A DNA stretch of 53,157 nt from Chara braunii (Eukaryota; Streptophyta; Charophyceae; Charales; Characeae), in assembly GCA_003427395.1 (NCBI GenBank), contig BFEA01000021.1:873038-926194 (forward strand), given 5' to 3'. The translations under genes were made by a program, and so were the position numbers. A model generated the notes under the pieces. It had not been told where the DNA came from. It was given only the letters and a program-made list of their open reading frames with translations, and did no database searches. The number at the start of each line of letters is the position of its first letter. Position 1 is the first letter of the stretch. Shown here one piece after another: positions 22,891 through 34,625 of the stretch.

Positions 22891-23879
22891 GTGGCAGATA
22901 CTATACCGCTGCCTGCCCACCCCTGCCTGCCCACCCCTGACTGGCCCGGTCCCAATTCCCGTGAGTTTTGAAATTGTTGCTCCTTGGAAACTTGACAGAA
23001 TCCCAGACGCTGATCTCCCTACGGGAATAATCTATTGCACACCACAAGAATTGAACTGTTGATGCTCGCTCGACGAGCCCACTGCTCCTTCGAGCGAAAC
23101 CAACACACCTTCACCGCTCCCCGCGCGAAGGAACACATGTCACAATACCTCGTCGGGAGGGTAAAAGCAGCATGGGATTGGACCAAGCAACAAAACAAGA
23201 AGGTACAGGATGACACGACCCTCACATCAACAGAAACAGAACAAAGAAAAGGAACTGACAACCCGATTTACAAAAGAATGGCTGGGCCCAAAGAGAGTCA
23301 TGGTGGATCTTCAAGACTCCCAACTTTGTTGAACGAATTGGAGGATGGACGAGCACAAATTGTCCCTGAAACCTTATGCCCACTTTTCAATCCCATTTGC
23401 TGTAACCACCCCTTCTTTCATCCTCCTCTCGAGATAAAACAGTGACTGAGGCTCCATCCCCGGCTCGACCCTCCCTCACCGCCCCCTCTTGCCCTTCCCC
23501 CCCTTCTTTCCGTACCTCTGACACCCCTTCTCATCACTCGAAACCCACACTGAAGGACCGACCACAATTGGAGGGGAACCGGAGGATGAGATCAGATGGG
23601 AGTTAGGGGAGCCTGAGGCCACAAGGAAGGCGTGGTCGACTCGACAGCGTCGACCCGAAAGTCGGGGAGCGAACCTACAGCCTAAGCGGGCACATCAAGG
23701 GGCGGGGTCAAACTGCTGCGTCAACAACAAATCCAGCAGAAGAGAGGACTGAGCGGAAGCTAACATGGGAGGGGGGGTAGCCGGAAAGATAAGGCAATGG
23801 AAGGAGAGAGTATGTCACTGGTTTCAGCCTGCAGAGATGCCGATCCCTTTGCGATGATTGCCAAGATGGAGGGAGGACT
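22891..23879. other. unassigned; possible LINE C-terminal debris
   Basis: The region opens with a duplicated word CCTGCCCACCCCTG (near 22911-22938). A plus-strand frame of 136 codons (23035-23445) has a Cys/His-containing start and a basic middle. An overlapping frame reads SSETNTHLH, faintly like the C-terminal Cys/His region of plant LINE ORF2 proteins. The evidence is too weak for a gene call. The sequence from 23446 to 23879 is pyrimidine-rich at first and shows no gene. Confidence 0.3.
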
Positions 23880-24500
23880 TACGGGGTGGGGAGAATGGTG
23901 CAGTGCTGCCGTGGCCTGTACACAAGGTTTAATGTAGGGTTTAAGTAGGTTTTTGCACTCCCTCGTGAGCATGCATACACAGACAAAACAGGAATATAAG
24001 CAATGTCTAACGGTCTAAGGGTAAGGAGCTAGGTTGGAGACATGCAAAGATGGAGTGCAGTGCTGCCCTAGACTATACACAGGTCTTATTGCAAGGATAA
24101 AGCAAGGTTTTACACTGCTACGAAAGGATGCATACACGGTGCATGATGGGGTGGGGAGAGGCGCGCACTGTTCCTGTGGACTATACATAGGGTTCAGTGC
24201 AGGGTTTAAGCAAGGATTGCTGCTGCGAAGAAAGCATGCACAGACAAGACGAGGGGTACAAATAACGTTTAAGGGTAGGAACATAGATGATTGTAGACAA
24301 ACAAAAACGGACTGACCCCGGATAAATAACTGTAGCTAAACATTGCCCCCGACTAGTGGCAAGGGGGATCAAGGGTGGCCTGCCAACGAGGCTAATGGGG
24401 TGGTGAGAGGAGTGCAATGCTGATGTAGACTGTACACAACGTTTAATGTAGCGGTCAAGCAAGGATGCTGCATTGTTACAAAGAATGCATGCGCAAATAA
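23880..24500. repeat. four diverged repeat units of about 100 bp
   Basis: Blocks starting near 23885, 24050, 24148 and 24397 share the order GGGGTGG (in three of four), GTGCARTGCTG, then GACTRTACACA, GGTTTAATGYAGGGTTTAAGCAAGG and an ATGCATRCRCAGA-like end. Spacing is uneven because some intervals contain other sequence. Minus-strand frames across the units give similar peptides, but stops and frame changes argue against a current gene. Confidence 0.55.
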
Positions 24501-25403
24501 GATGGGGGTACAAACTGATGTGGGAGACAAACAAAGTTAGACCAATCACAGATAAATAACGGTAGGCTGCCAATAAGACTGGACCAGCTTTACAAAATAA
24601 TGCTTCAGAATCTCATATGGTCCGATACCAGTAGCAGCCCTATGGGTACGAGGGAGTACCAAAGGGAGAAGGGATTCAGGAAGCATGCGACCCTGCTTGT
24701 ATAAGGCTTTGGACGGCTGTATCAAAGGGACACTGGACCTGGTTTCCAACAGGTGTAGCTCCCTACCAATAGATGGAGCAGCCTCATAATCAAGGCATCA
24801 ATCCTGGTGGTTCTCTAACCACCACTGGGATAGAGGCCTTGCATAAAGTGGCTATTTTTGCAAAAAAAAAAAAAAAAAAAAAACAAACAAACACCAGGTC
24901 TTTGCACAAATAGCCCTAGAAAACAAACCCAACCTTTTTTGTTTGTTTTTTACCTGTTAATCATTATCTCGGGCCACTACTCCTATCTCAAGGGTGGTAA
25001 CGAACTCGACTTATCCTAACCCATCACTATAGAAGGCGTACACCCCTTTCTCTCATTGATCCCACTAGCTAACTAAGGAAGCAGAAATGACGGGCTGCTA
25101 CTTCTTTAGGCAGGAAACCCTGAATCTATCTGATAAGTTCATCAGCAGGCACTCACCCGGGATCCTGCGCCATAGATTCAATCCCGCTGGGATCTGTGGG
25201 CACTAGGCCCGCTGCAGCAAGATTAGCTGGGCCGCACGATGAAGTTGTACCTTGCTCCGGATCGGGGAAGGAAAAAGGAATGTTCCCAAGGGGCTCAAGC
25301 CTCACGGCAATGGTTTGCCTGAGGAACAACTGGAAGGCCCAATCGGGCCATTTGGAAATCTGGGGTCTAAGGGGCGGATGTGCGACCAGGATAAACAAAC
25401 AGT
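24501..25403. other. no recognised gene
   Basis: The only open frames are short, at 67 codons (24546-24749, minus) and 81-83 codons near 25153-25447. An A run of about 22 lies at 24861-24882. One minus-strand frame reads RAATGIGPYEIL, which faintly recalls the post-catalytic part of a gypsy integrase, but this is not enough to call. Confidence 0.35.
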
Positions 25404-25647
25404 CATTTCGTCAAAACATAAATATTATATTTCTATTATTTTTTTAACGAAATTGAAATTGAGTTTTTGGGCCGAAATCCGGTCCAAATTTTTGGCTCCT
25501 GCGGGTCCGGCCCTATATGTATCTGGTCGCAGCTTGAGACAGATACATCTAGGGGGCCTAGCGTTCAAAAATTTGGACCGGATTTCGGCCCAAAAACTCA
25601 ATTTCAATTTCGTTCAAAAAATATAATATGCCCGTTTTGACGAAATG
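25404..25647. repeat. MITE, family B, with long terminal inverted repeats
   Basis: A 244-bp element whose two ends are inverted copies of each other over about 80 bp. It starts CATTTCGTCAAAAC and continues AACGAAATTGAAATTGAG and GGGCCGAAATCCGGTCC on the left; the right side reads the complement and ends at CGAAATG. The central unpaired part is about 80 bp. There is no transposase frame. A diverged relative lies at 5938-6216. The element would fold into one long hairpin. No obvious target-site duplication is visible. Confidence 0.8.
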
Positions 25648-25682
25648 GTTGTTAGCAGATGAACAGGCCCGGTAGCATCAGG

Positions 25683-25877
25683 TGGAGGTAACTCTTGCAA
25701 CCAAGCCAGGAATTACTTCTACGGGAAAATTTGCCTTCGCGGTAATCTTTTCTCTACTTGGATTTTTGTTGTGTCGCGCGTTGCTGTCTTGAGCCTGGTT
25801 CTTGTAGAGGACAACGACGCAGTGAGACATTCCACAGTTACCGTCGCTTGTAGCAAGCGAAAATCCGGGTGTAAGTT
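25683..25877 (-). mobile_element. fragment of the second gypsy family, inverted
   Basis: The reverse complement of this segment aligns at high identity with 41826-42015, the stretch just before and at the start of the reverse transcriptase of the second gypsy element. It shares TTTTCGCTTGCTACAAGC, GCGCGACACAACAAAA, CCAAGTAGAGAAAA and GAGTTACCTCC. Similarity stops sharply at both ends, 35 bp from the MITE on one side. It is a truncated, inverted copy of the same repeat. Confidence 0.8.
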
Positions 25878-26035
25878 TCCTGCTTGAACAAGGTAAAACT
25901 CCATCAGCAGCCACAGTTGTTGTAAACCCTCCTACCTGTTTAGGTTAATTTCTGTCTACCTACTCGAACTAACCATCTTTTACTAAGCAAACTAACTTTT
26001 CAGATTCGCGAAGCCACCGAGTAAGGCCCACCGGA

Positions 26036-26395
26036 TTGGCGAACCGAGGAGCTGCTAGACCTCTTGACCAAATTCCTCGTGGTCTTTCCAGATCCCCATT
26101 CGCCTATGACGGCCAACACTTTGAAGAAACAAAGACCTTTCGCAGGGTGGTTTTTCTTGCACTTGGATTCGCGTTGGTGGATGAACCGGTGCCGACGAAT
26201 AGGACAGGGACACAACCAGTAATGGATACCCAAGGTGTAGAAGCCCTCGGGAGTATGTTCGGAAGGCTGGAATTTTCGAAGGCCTTCCACTGCACCATTG
26301 TGCATTCTCTACTGGAGGTTCTCGAGGGACTCTCCGATGAGGGCTCTAGGGTGGCCGAAATAAAGATATGGCTAGACCAAGGACCTGCTGAATAG
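26036..26395 (+). other. unrecognised 119-codon open frame
   Basis: A plus-strand frame starting ATG with a mixed, globular-looking composition (VFLALGFALVDEPV, then a helix-prone end). I recognise no domain. A 101-codon minus-strand frame overlaps it. It could be part of a decayed element, or chance. Confidence 0.25.
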
Positions 26396-27494
26396 ATAAG
26401 CAGAATCGTCGGAAAGACGGAGGCGGCAAGGATGATTCATCGCAACCAGAACACAATAGGAAGCAATTAAAAAACAAATAAAATGGATATGCTTGTCTGC
26501 TTACTTTTAACATTTACCAAGCTTTGTTGTTATCTACGGAGTCACGAAGATAAGTCTTCCTGCTAATTCTGTTTGTTTATAACTTCAGGAAATAGTCAAT
26601 TTAAGCTCATCGTTGCTATCTGTCTGCTTGCTCTAAAACTGTTACCAAGTATCGTTGCTTATTAAAAGCTTGTGAGCTTCGATAATCGATTGTTTCCTCC
26701 GTTTTCAGTTTTCCTCTGCAACTTTTTGTAGTTTTTTGTTCGAAGAACCTCTTAACACTCCTCTGCAGTTTTTAATATTCATTTACAGTTCTGTACACTA
26801 AATCCCAAGGGCTTGTCAACTATTTCAATTTACAGGCTAGGATGGCCTTGCTTACTAAGAGCTTATTGCGCTCAATATCTTTAAAAAGTTCCTCTATCCT
26901 GGCCTGGTAGAAAGCGGTAGAGTACATTGCTTGAATCCCTGTTTTCCATTTATAAGACTACTTTGTATACCTTTCCGGACTGAATCGTAATGTGAATAGA
27001 TCGTAATTTGTAACTAACCTCTATAATCAATCATCGAACCTCTTTTATCTGGTTTAAAGGGTATTAAAGATTCAGTTCACCACTATTTAACCCCGGCACC
27101 TTTCTCACTTCTTTAAAATCAAGTTGTTTTGAGATAGATCTCAGCCGACTATCATGTCCTTGATCAATCATCTAGAATAGACCAGACTCATTTTTGTGAG
27201 TTGCTCGACTTCGTTGCCTTACTAATATTAGTAAGGGTAAGGCTAGTAGCCGCCCTGCTCGCAGCACTCTCGTACCTGACGACCATTAAGTTTTTTATCT
27301 ATGTGCTCTCAGGACTACGACCCCCCCAAAAAACAGAAAAAAGAGAGAGGGGGAGGCTTGCAGAAACCAAGAATCAAACCATCACCTAAGCATGACTCGG
27401 AGAACCTTTTGAACTCCTAGGATTGAAGTTAAAAGTTTGTAACCTTAAACTCTGAGGGGTTCCAGAAGGAGGGGTACCTGCGACAGAACAAACA
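26396..27494. other. no supported gene
   Basis: AT-moderate DNA with no frame above 62 codons and no recognisable motif. A pyrimidine-poor stretch (AGAGAGAGGGGGAGG) precedes the LTR. I found no target-site duplication matching the far end of the gypsy element. Confidence 0.45.
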
Positions 27495-30175
27495 TGTGAC
27501 GAACTACTTCCCGAACTTGTGTTATCTTTCGTACCCCTTTGGCTCGAATTTTTGTTGTACCATACCAACCCTACGAATACCCCGTTTGTTTTCTTGATTT
27601 TGGGTGCCGTGTTTTTGGCCCCCGTTTTGTTGAAAGCTTGGTCGCTTCTTGGAATTCTGCTTTCTGCAATTCAGAAAATACACGAGAATTTACACGCTCC
27701 TTAGCGCGAGCACTGGGAATTGGGCCCGACAGTTGGGAATTCCGGGATAAGCGGAACTTCGACGTGTCCTTTTTGTGTGTGAATGTTCTCGGTCGCGTTG
27801 GAGAAAACTCTTGGAATTTTGTGGGGATACGAATAGGCGTAGGACTTTTTTTCCCTGCGTTGCTCTTTCGCGCGCGGATATGGTGATTTCAATTTTGAAT
27901 TAATTTAGGATGTACGCAAGCTGTAACTGTTTCGGTGCCTTTTTCTCTTTTTTGTTGTTGATGGCGCTGCACATGCAAAACTTTTTCCTCTCTATCCCCC
28001 GCATCGCTCTCTCCCGCGCTCCTTTTTCCTTCCTCCTCCTCTTCCTCTCGCCTCGTAACTATTTTCTCCCTCTCTCTCTCTCCCGCTCTGCTTTTTGCGC
28101 GCCCATTTCCCTTTCTTGATCATCTGAATCTTGGACCCGTCTTGCGCTACCTCTCGCGCCTTTTCTATTCTCGCCCTTCGAGCAAAGCATGCAAAGTCCG
28201 GTCGATCCTTCGATTACTCTCGCCCACCAATCAGATGCGTGGTACGGTAGGATTTGCCTATTGCGCGACGGGTCTGATTGGCCAATTGTTGAGTTCCGAA
28301 GGATCAACATGGCTTCTGTAGCGCGCTTCTCGCCAAGTCTTCTCCTTCTGCTTCTCTTCTTACACTTCGAATTTCCCCCTGCATTCTCTCTCCCTTGTCT
28401 CCTTCCTCGCCACTATAAATTCCGCAAACGGGCCCGCAAATCTCTCTTACGTTCTCGACTTCCAAGCCAGCTTCCGGGAAGCAGTGGCTAGGCAGAGTGT
28501 TTGGTGCGAGTCGGAAAGTCCTGTCGGGCTGACGATAGGCTGGCTGGTTGCGCGCTTGATTGCCACGACGGACTGTGGGATCTGGGTGAACCGTGTCGAG
28601 TTTATGTCGGCGGGGTGACGATCACAGTGGTGGGAGTTAGCACGCGACGGCCGGGATCGTCGGTGCGGGTATGAGGATCGATGATTGGAGTTGAGTGAGT
28701 GATTGGCCCAGGGCCATATTGGAATTGACGGCGAATTCGCCTTTGTATTTGCGGATCGTTATCTCTGGCGTGAGTGTACGGCGGCAACGCCGAACTTCCT
28801 TCTTTCGGATCTCGTCATCTCCTATCCCGACTTTCCTCCCTCATCTCCCTCTCTCTCTTCTATCTTTGAATGATGATATGTCTCAGTGTTGTCCCCCCCT
28901 TGGATGGGAATGAATATGTGTGCTTTCCGGTGTGAAAGAACTTCTTCCGGAACTCTTCCATTAGTTTTCTGGGTAAACCCCATATGTCGAGGAATTGCTC
29001 ATCTTGTCTTGTGAACGGTGGATGCGTGTGTACCATTCCCTCGGTTGATTTCTGACTCGTATACCCCTGTCATTATCGCACCTTCCACAGTGAACGTATG
29101 TATGGAGATGCTTGCCTTTTTGTATTGATTAGACGCCGCCCTCGGCGGGATTTTGTCCGAGAATGCAAGAGTGTTTAGATCTGTAGTTCTGAATTCACTA
29201 CGCATGCCATCTGCCTTATGCTGCACGGTATCTGCAGACGACAACACCGCGGTGGCTTGCGGAAACCTGAGTCGCGGGTCGGTCCCTCAGATTACATGCA
29301 TGATCGAGCTGATGAGTGTTTTCTCTCTTTCTCTCGTGTCGAAAATGATTGATTGGTGATTGCGCGAGTGTTTTTCCTTGATGACATCTCGGAATTTTTG
29401 CAATTGAATGACATGTGGACTGACAAGCACCCTTCGATCGTCCGTCAGCCTCCCGTATCCCCCGTATCAACACGACCTTTTCCTTACAATGAGGAAAGGA
29501 CACGTGTATGCGAGTGAGACGTACGAGAAGCCGTCGCACGAATCGGCCGGCAATATCACTTTCCTCCGGAAAACCGTTGTTCAGGGTTTGTCGAGGCTGG
29601 GTTTGTCATTATCGATACACACTTTCCACCCTACTCGATATTGTTGCTATTCAACGAGTTGATAGTCACGCCGTGGACGACAGTAGAACCCCACTGGCGG
29701 CGCACACTATGCACCGAATGCCAGCGCTTTGAGTGCTACGAAACCAGGGGTTTCCACTACCGTGTGCGGAGTGAAGACGAAGATAGAGAAAGAGTCACGC
29801 GACTAAGACCATCCACGTCGGATTCCGAATTGGTTAGTGAACGACGATGTGCATTAATACGGAAACGAGACACGGGAAGCGTGCCGAAGCCTTTCTGTTC
29901 TAAACGACGGGCCGTAGCCAGGTGGGAAGTTCGACAATATTTTCTGGATTGAATTTGTATTTCTCTCTATTCTCGCGCCAAACTTCCGGGCGCCTTTTGC
30001 GTCGCTCGAAGAACGATCGACTTACTTCATCGGACGAACACGGGGGATTTCAGTTCCCTCTGTGTCCCCACACTCAATTTCCAAAAATCCTTGGCACACC
30101 CCATCTTGCTGTTTTTTTTTGGGCCTCTTTCCGCACATCTAGCACTCCGAACGAAAAACAGCACAGGGCGTAAGG
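27495..30175 (+). repeat. 5' LTR of gypsy element 1
   Basis: It begins TGTGACGAACTACTTCCCGA and ends just before the primer site. It aligns base for base with 38702-41622 apart from a few percent substitutions, small indels and a sequencing gap in the other copy. It contains pyrimidine-rich tracts (about 28020-28110 and 28795-28865) and promoter boxes. The end lacks the usual CA, so the exact last base is uncertain by a few positions. Open frames of up to 115 codons in it start with TTG and are not regarded as genes. Confidence 0.9.
28227..28420 (+). promoter_or_regulatory. probable Pol II promoter in the LTR
   Basis: CCAATCAGA (28227-28235) and its exact complement TCTGATTGG (28273-28281) face each other. 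A further CCAAT lies at 28282, and a TATA box TATAAAT at 28414-28420. The CCAAT boxes are kept in the second LTR, but its TATA position reads TTTAAAT. Transcription would start about 30 bp downstream of the TATA box, leaving a leader of some 1.7 kb before the primer site. Confidence 0.6.
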
Positions 30176-30176
30176 T

Positions 30177-30189
30177 TGGTATCGGAGCC
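30177..30189 (+). promoter_or_regulatory. primer binding site, initiator-Met tRNA
   Basis: TGGTATCGGAGCC matches the usual plant primer site TGGTATCAGAGCC, complementary to the 3' end of initiator methionine tRNA, at 12 of 13 positions. It lies one base after the 5' LTR, where minus-strand DNA synthesis would begin. Confidence 0.85.
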
Positions 30190-30306
30190 GACACGTGTCG
30201 GTTGTGATGATAGTGAGTCGAACTGGCGAGAGGTAGGAGAAGCCCTCAACCAGCTCGTCGAGATCGCCCAGTGACCAGGTCTCGATCTGGTGCGGTTGCA
30301 CCCGCA

Positions 30307-31315
30307 ATGCCAATGGCAGACGGTACTAGAGTGATCGTTAGCATTCCTGCCCCTTTTCCCTTCTTCCCTAACCATACCCATCCCGAGGCTTGGTTGGACG
30401 CTGTCGAAGCTCAAGGCTAGAGCGTGGGTGATCTTCCCCGCGTTCTTACCTTGCTACTTCGCAATACGTCGTATGATTGGTTTAGAAAGCATACGTGGGT
30501 AGATTGGAATACCTTCAAGCAAGCTTTCTTGGCTCGATTCGATACAGTCAGTGAAGATGCCGCCTGGTACGTGCTCAAAACTCGGCCACAAGGACCAGGA
30601 GAATTGCTGCCCGATTTTGTGGATCGATTTCAAACCACGTTGGATAAATCTGGGCGAGATGAGAAATCCGCTCGAGACATCGATCACCTACGAAGTCCGG
30701 CGTTGAAAGGAAAGCTATAGAAAAAGGTCCCACCAAAGACACACCAGCTATCTGCTATCATCGCTAAAGCATTGAAACTAGACCTGGTTGATACAAAGAA
30801 ATACATCAGTCAGGGAGACAAAGATATTACAGATACCATACAGGATGTAGCAGCTAAAAGACAATCATGGTTGCGGGCGGTAGAACGGTTTTATCCCCGC
30901 CCCGACCATGACCTTCCCTACGGGATCGCTTTTGATATCCCGCCTGTCTCTTCTTCCTCTCCCCCAACGAATCAACCGATAGCGGCAGTTAAGAGCAGAA
31001 TCCCCCACGAACCTCCCTCGCCGGCCGTAACAAACCTACATCTTGCCCAAATGATCCACACGGCCACCACTAAGCAATCTCAATGGATGAGCAACCTGGT
31101 TCAAATGAAGGCAGCTCACATGGAGCGGATGAAACAAATAATGATCAGGCTAATTAAGCCTACCGGCCCCTGCTCGACCTGCCCCCACGTCATTTCCTCT
31201 CTTGCCTGCCCCGCCTGCACCTGGCTATCCACCACAGTTCCCTCACCCAGCTAATTCAACAGGAAAGATCGAGTGTTTTAACTGCAAACAGCCCGAACAT
31301 TTTGCCCGGGACTGT
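30307..31315 (+). pseudogene. gag: gag (capsid and nucleocapsid) of gypsy element 1
   Basis: The frame opens at ATG 30307 and reads the gag core with YDWFRKH, W..FK.AF..RFD and a charged middle typical of the Retrotrans_gag family (capsid). Stops interrupt it at 30418-30420 and 30718-30720 without a frame change. Between about 31150 and 31200 the reading shifts from frame 1 to frame 2. The new frame encodes CFNCKQPEHFARDC at 31274-31315, a perfect C-x2-C-x4-H-x4-C zinc knuckle that in intact elements binds genomic RNA. The proline-rich linker before the knuckle is open in frame 2. The copy is clearly broken. Confidence 0.85.
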
Positions 31316-31492
31316 CCGCAGCCAAAACGTAATCAACCCCCGCCGGCTGCGGCCCCTGTCGCTCTAAACCAAGGATGAATGGCCGCATTGATGGACACGG
31401 CCCAAGGAGGAGAACTCGTGGCATATGAGCCGCCTTCCCTCTCAACGGCAATAGCGTCAACATAGGGATCTCCTTCCTCTGACGCTGCTGAC

Positions 31493-32461
31493 GTGGTCGA
31501 TCCACTCGAGTATCTTCATCTAGCGGGCATGATCGGGGCGATCCGATCGGCCCCCGATGATCTTGAATGGGTCGATTGCGATTCTAATTCCGGTCCACAG
31601 TTTAGGACGGGCGAAATCGATGTGTTACGAGCGCTCAAGCAGCTAGATATCTGTGTTCTGATTCCGGTGGGACACTTGCTCACTATATCTGAAGCTGCAA
31701 ACGACAAGTTGTTACAACAATTTCAGAAGAATCAAAAGCGCTTCACATACCAGCGCGTACAGCGAATGTTAAAAAAAAAGGAGGAGGAAAAAGAGGATGT
31801 TGCGCCACCAGAACCTGAAACGGGCGAACCCGAAGCCGCACGTATAGCAGCGATCTCTTTAGCAGAAAAGGATCACTTCGTACCAGCTCGGCCGGTACTG
31901 TGGAAGAGCGTGGAATGTGATTGTGAAGTTTGGGGCAAGCCGTTTAACGCCCTTATCGACACAGGGTCTTCTGCCGTGGCCATATCATTAGACACTGTCA
32001 GAAAGACGATACGACTAGGATCCATTCTTCCTCAATCTGGCAAAGACAATTACGTCTCTGCCGACGAGGAAGCAATGAACATCGTGGGCATTATTGAGAA
32101 TGTGGTTGTAAAAGTCGAACGAGTACACGTCCTTGTTAACGCGCTCGTGATAGATGTGCGCTCCAATTCCGTACTATTAGGATTACCTTGGGCGATGGCG
32201 GTAGGGGCCCGCCTACATTTCGATTCAAAACAACTGGTGCTCACGCAAACTGGGGGAAAACCTCAAACTGTTCCCTTGCGAATTTCCACCCGAACGATAA
32301 AACGAACTCCTAACTCAACCCAAATAGGGATGATTCGATGCATTGATCCCGATGAGTATTCTTCCTCGGACATCGATAGCGGAACCGGGGAACAAGAATA
32401 CGAAGAAAAATTGCCTAGTGAGGATGAATGGAAGCACCTGGTCAAACTTTTCGAACACTAA
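31493..32461 (+). pseudogene. aspartic protease region of gypsy element 1
   Basis: This continuous frame of 322 codons carries LIDTGSSAVAI (catalytic DTG, codons 31958-31972) and, about 75 residues on, VLLGLPW, the second hallmark of retropepsin-like proteases that cleave the gag-pol polyprotein. The N-terminal part is lysine/glutamate rich; the C-terminal tail is acidic. It is in the same frame as the zinc knuckle upstream (stops at 31376 and 31463) and as the reverse transcriptase downstream (stops at 32459 and 32639). Gag C-terminus, protease and RT were therefore probably one polyprotein. The protease core itself looks intact. Confidence 0.85.
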
Positions 32462-34555
32462 ATTCCCGAAGAATTTCGAGTGTGCCCCGACACTGCCCGA
32501 AGCTTCCGTGTGGGTTCAGAAGACAGCGCGCTCGCGCCTCTGACAACCCAAATTAGTCCTTCAGTCCTCCTCGGGGAACCCATATTACAAGTATCAGAGC
32601 TGACCGATGATTTGGAACCCCCTCGTACCTTCTACGAATGAGCGTTTTCCTTACGAACGCGTTATCAACAAACGGAACAGTATCTAAACGTTTCTGTTTT
32701 CCCGCCCAGATCGTTACTAACGAAGGGGGCGACCATCGCTTTGATTAAGCAGGAAGCGGAAGCACCGGTAGATGACGTACCTGATCTAATGCAGGAAATG
32801 ACGGACCTAACAGAACTTACTGTGGAACAGACTTTGGCCGGCTCAGAAACTGACGCCGAAACTAAAGAAACCGAAATGATCAGCCCCGCCGAATCACAGA
32901 TGATTGCGACTGTCTTCTCTGTTCGCACCAGTAGTTCTGTTTTTTCAAGTGTCTACGATCGAAGGGAGAGGCCGGTTGATTGGATTGACATACCCCTTAA
33001 GACTTCTGGGGAATCAACGATCACCCTGCCGAGCCACGTCCCCACAGAACTTCGAAAATCACTAATCAATGTTTTGAACTGTTATGCAGAAGTGCTGAGC
33101 GTGCAGGATAATGATATCGGCTTTACTAACGTGATCGAGCATGTCATCCTCACAGGAGAACATCCGCCCATCAGCTGCGCTCCTTACCGATACTCGCCAG
33201 CTCAAAGAGCGGCCGCTTTTCAGCGGATTAACGAGTTCGAAGCTAATGGATGGATTGAACCCGCTATAGGTCCATGGTCTTTTCCTGTAGTAATCGTGCC
33301 TAAAAAGGCCGGAGGGATTCGTATTTGCATTGATTATCGAAAATTGAATGATATCACGATCAAGGATGTGTACCCCCTTCCCCATATTGACGAGTTGTTG
33401 GATGTGATTGGGAGTGCTCGATTTTTCAGTAAGTTTGATGTTCGCCACGGGTTCCATCATCTTCTTGTCCGAGAAGAAGATCGTCCGAAAACGGCGTTTG
33501 TGCTTTTCGAGGGCATGTGTCAGTGGATTCGATGTCCGATGGGTATCTGCAACGCCCCCGCGACCTTTCAGCGAGCCATAAATATGGTTTTTCAGAATTT
33601 CGTGCGGAAGACACGTTTGGCACAGAGCATCATCAACTACTACGTGATTGTGTACATGGATGACATTCTGGTGTACTCAAGTTCCTATGAGGGACACGTG
33701 CAGCACATCGAATGGGCGCTGCATGCGTTACGAGATGCGGGCTTCAAGGTGGCGTTTGAGAAGTGCCAGTTTTTCCTTAGCACCATTTCCTTCTTAGGAT
33801 ACGTGGTAACAGACAAGGGGCTCCAACTGGAGCTGCAGAAGGTGGCAGCTGTCAGAGATGCGCCCGTGCCTACGACTATCACGCAAGTTCGTGCCTGTTT
33901 GGGCCTGGCCTCGTACTACCGGAGATTTATAAAGGGCTTTGCGGCGATCGCGGGACCCCTCACGAATCTGATGCGTAAGGATCAGCCGTTGATTTGGACG
34001 CCGGAGTGTGATCAGACGTTTTCGAAACTCAAGGCTGCTCTCATTTCGGCTCCGGTCCTTATAAGGCCGGATCCCGAAAAGCCTTTCATCCTCATTACTG
34101 ACTGGCAGCCAGAGGCAATTTCGGCGATCCTGGCCCAGGCGGGACCAAGTGGACTCGAGAGCGTGGTGGAGTATGCGTCCAAATCGGTGCTCGCCTGCAA
34201 GCGCAACTACGCTGCTCCAACGGGGGAATGCTACGCGGCACTCTGGGGAATCAGCCACTTCCGTGCTTACCTATACGGGCGGAAGTTCACCTTGGTAACC
34301 GATCATGAGCCCCTGTTGGCTCTGAAGAAATCGAAGGATTACTCTGGCATGATCGGGCGATGGGCAATGGTGCTACAGAGCATGGACTTTGACATTCGTC
34401 ATCGGAAGCACGAGAGACATGGGAATGCGGACGAACTGACACGACTGCACCGGCCTGAGAAAGTTCCGAAAAGTGAGGAGGTGATTCCGTGGAACGAACC
34501 CGAACAGGAGGTTGGACCTCGCTACGGCCAAGTGGAGATCTTGTCGAAGAAGTAA
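32462..34555 (+). pseudogene. pol: reverse transcriptase and RNase H of gypsy element 1
   Basis: The main open part, 32741-34555, has 604 codons. RT motifs appear in order: VPKKAGGIRICIDYRKLN, FSKFDVRHGFHHL (first catalytic Asp), the GICNAPATFQR block, and YMDDILVYS (YMDD at 33653-33664). The thumb includes FLGYVVTDKGL and LGLASYYRRFI. RNase H follows with Asp in LITDWQPEAI, Glu in PTGECYAALWG, Asp in LVTDHEPLLAL and a final Asp in NADELTR. All catalytic residues are present, so this domain is the best-preserved part of the element. The TDAS word normally at the RNase H start reads TDWQ. An upstream stop at 32639 separates it from the protease in the same frame. Confidence 0.95.
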
Positions 34556-34625
34556 GTGACACGAGGACCAATTTGTCTGTTCTACCCTCTCCGCAATTCG
34601 GTCCCATCTCTCCTCCTCTGTCATC

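Noticed and set aside
27539-27886. 115-codon frame present in both LTRs (also 38746-39093)
   Set aside because: Both start with TTG, and the likeness simply follows from the two LTR copies being alike. No domain is recognised.
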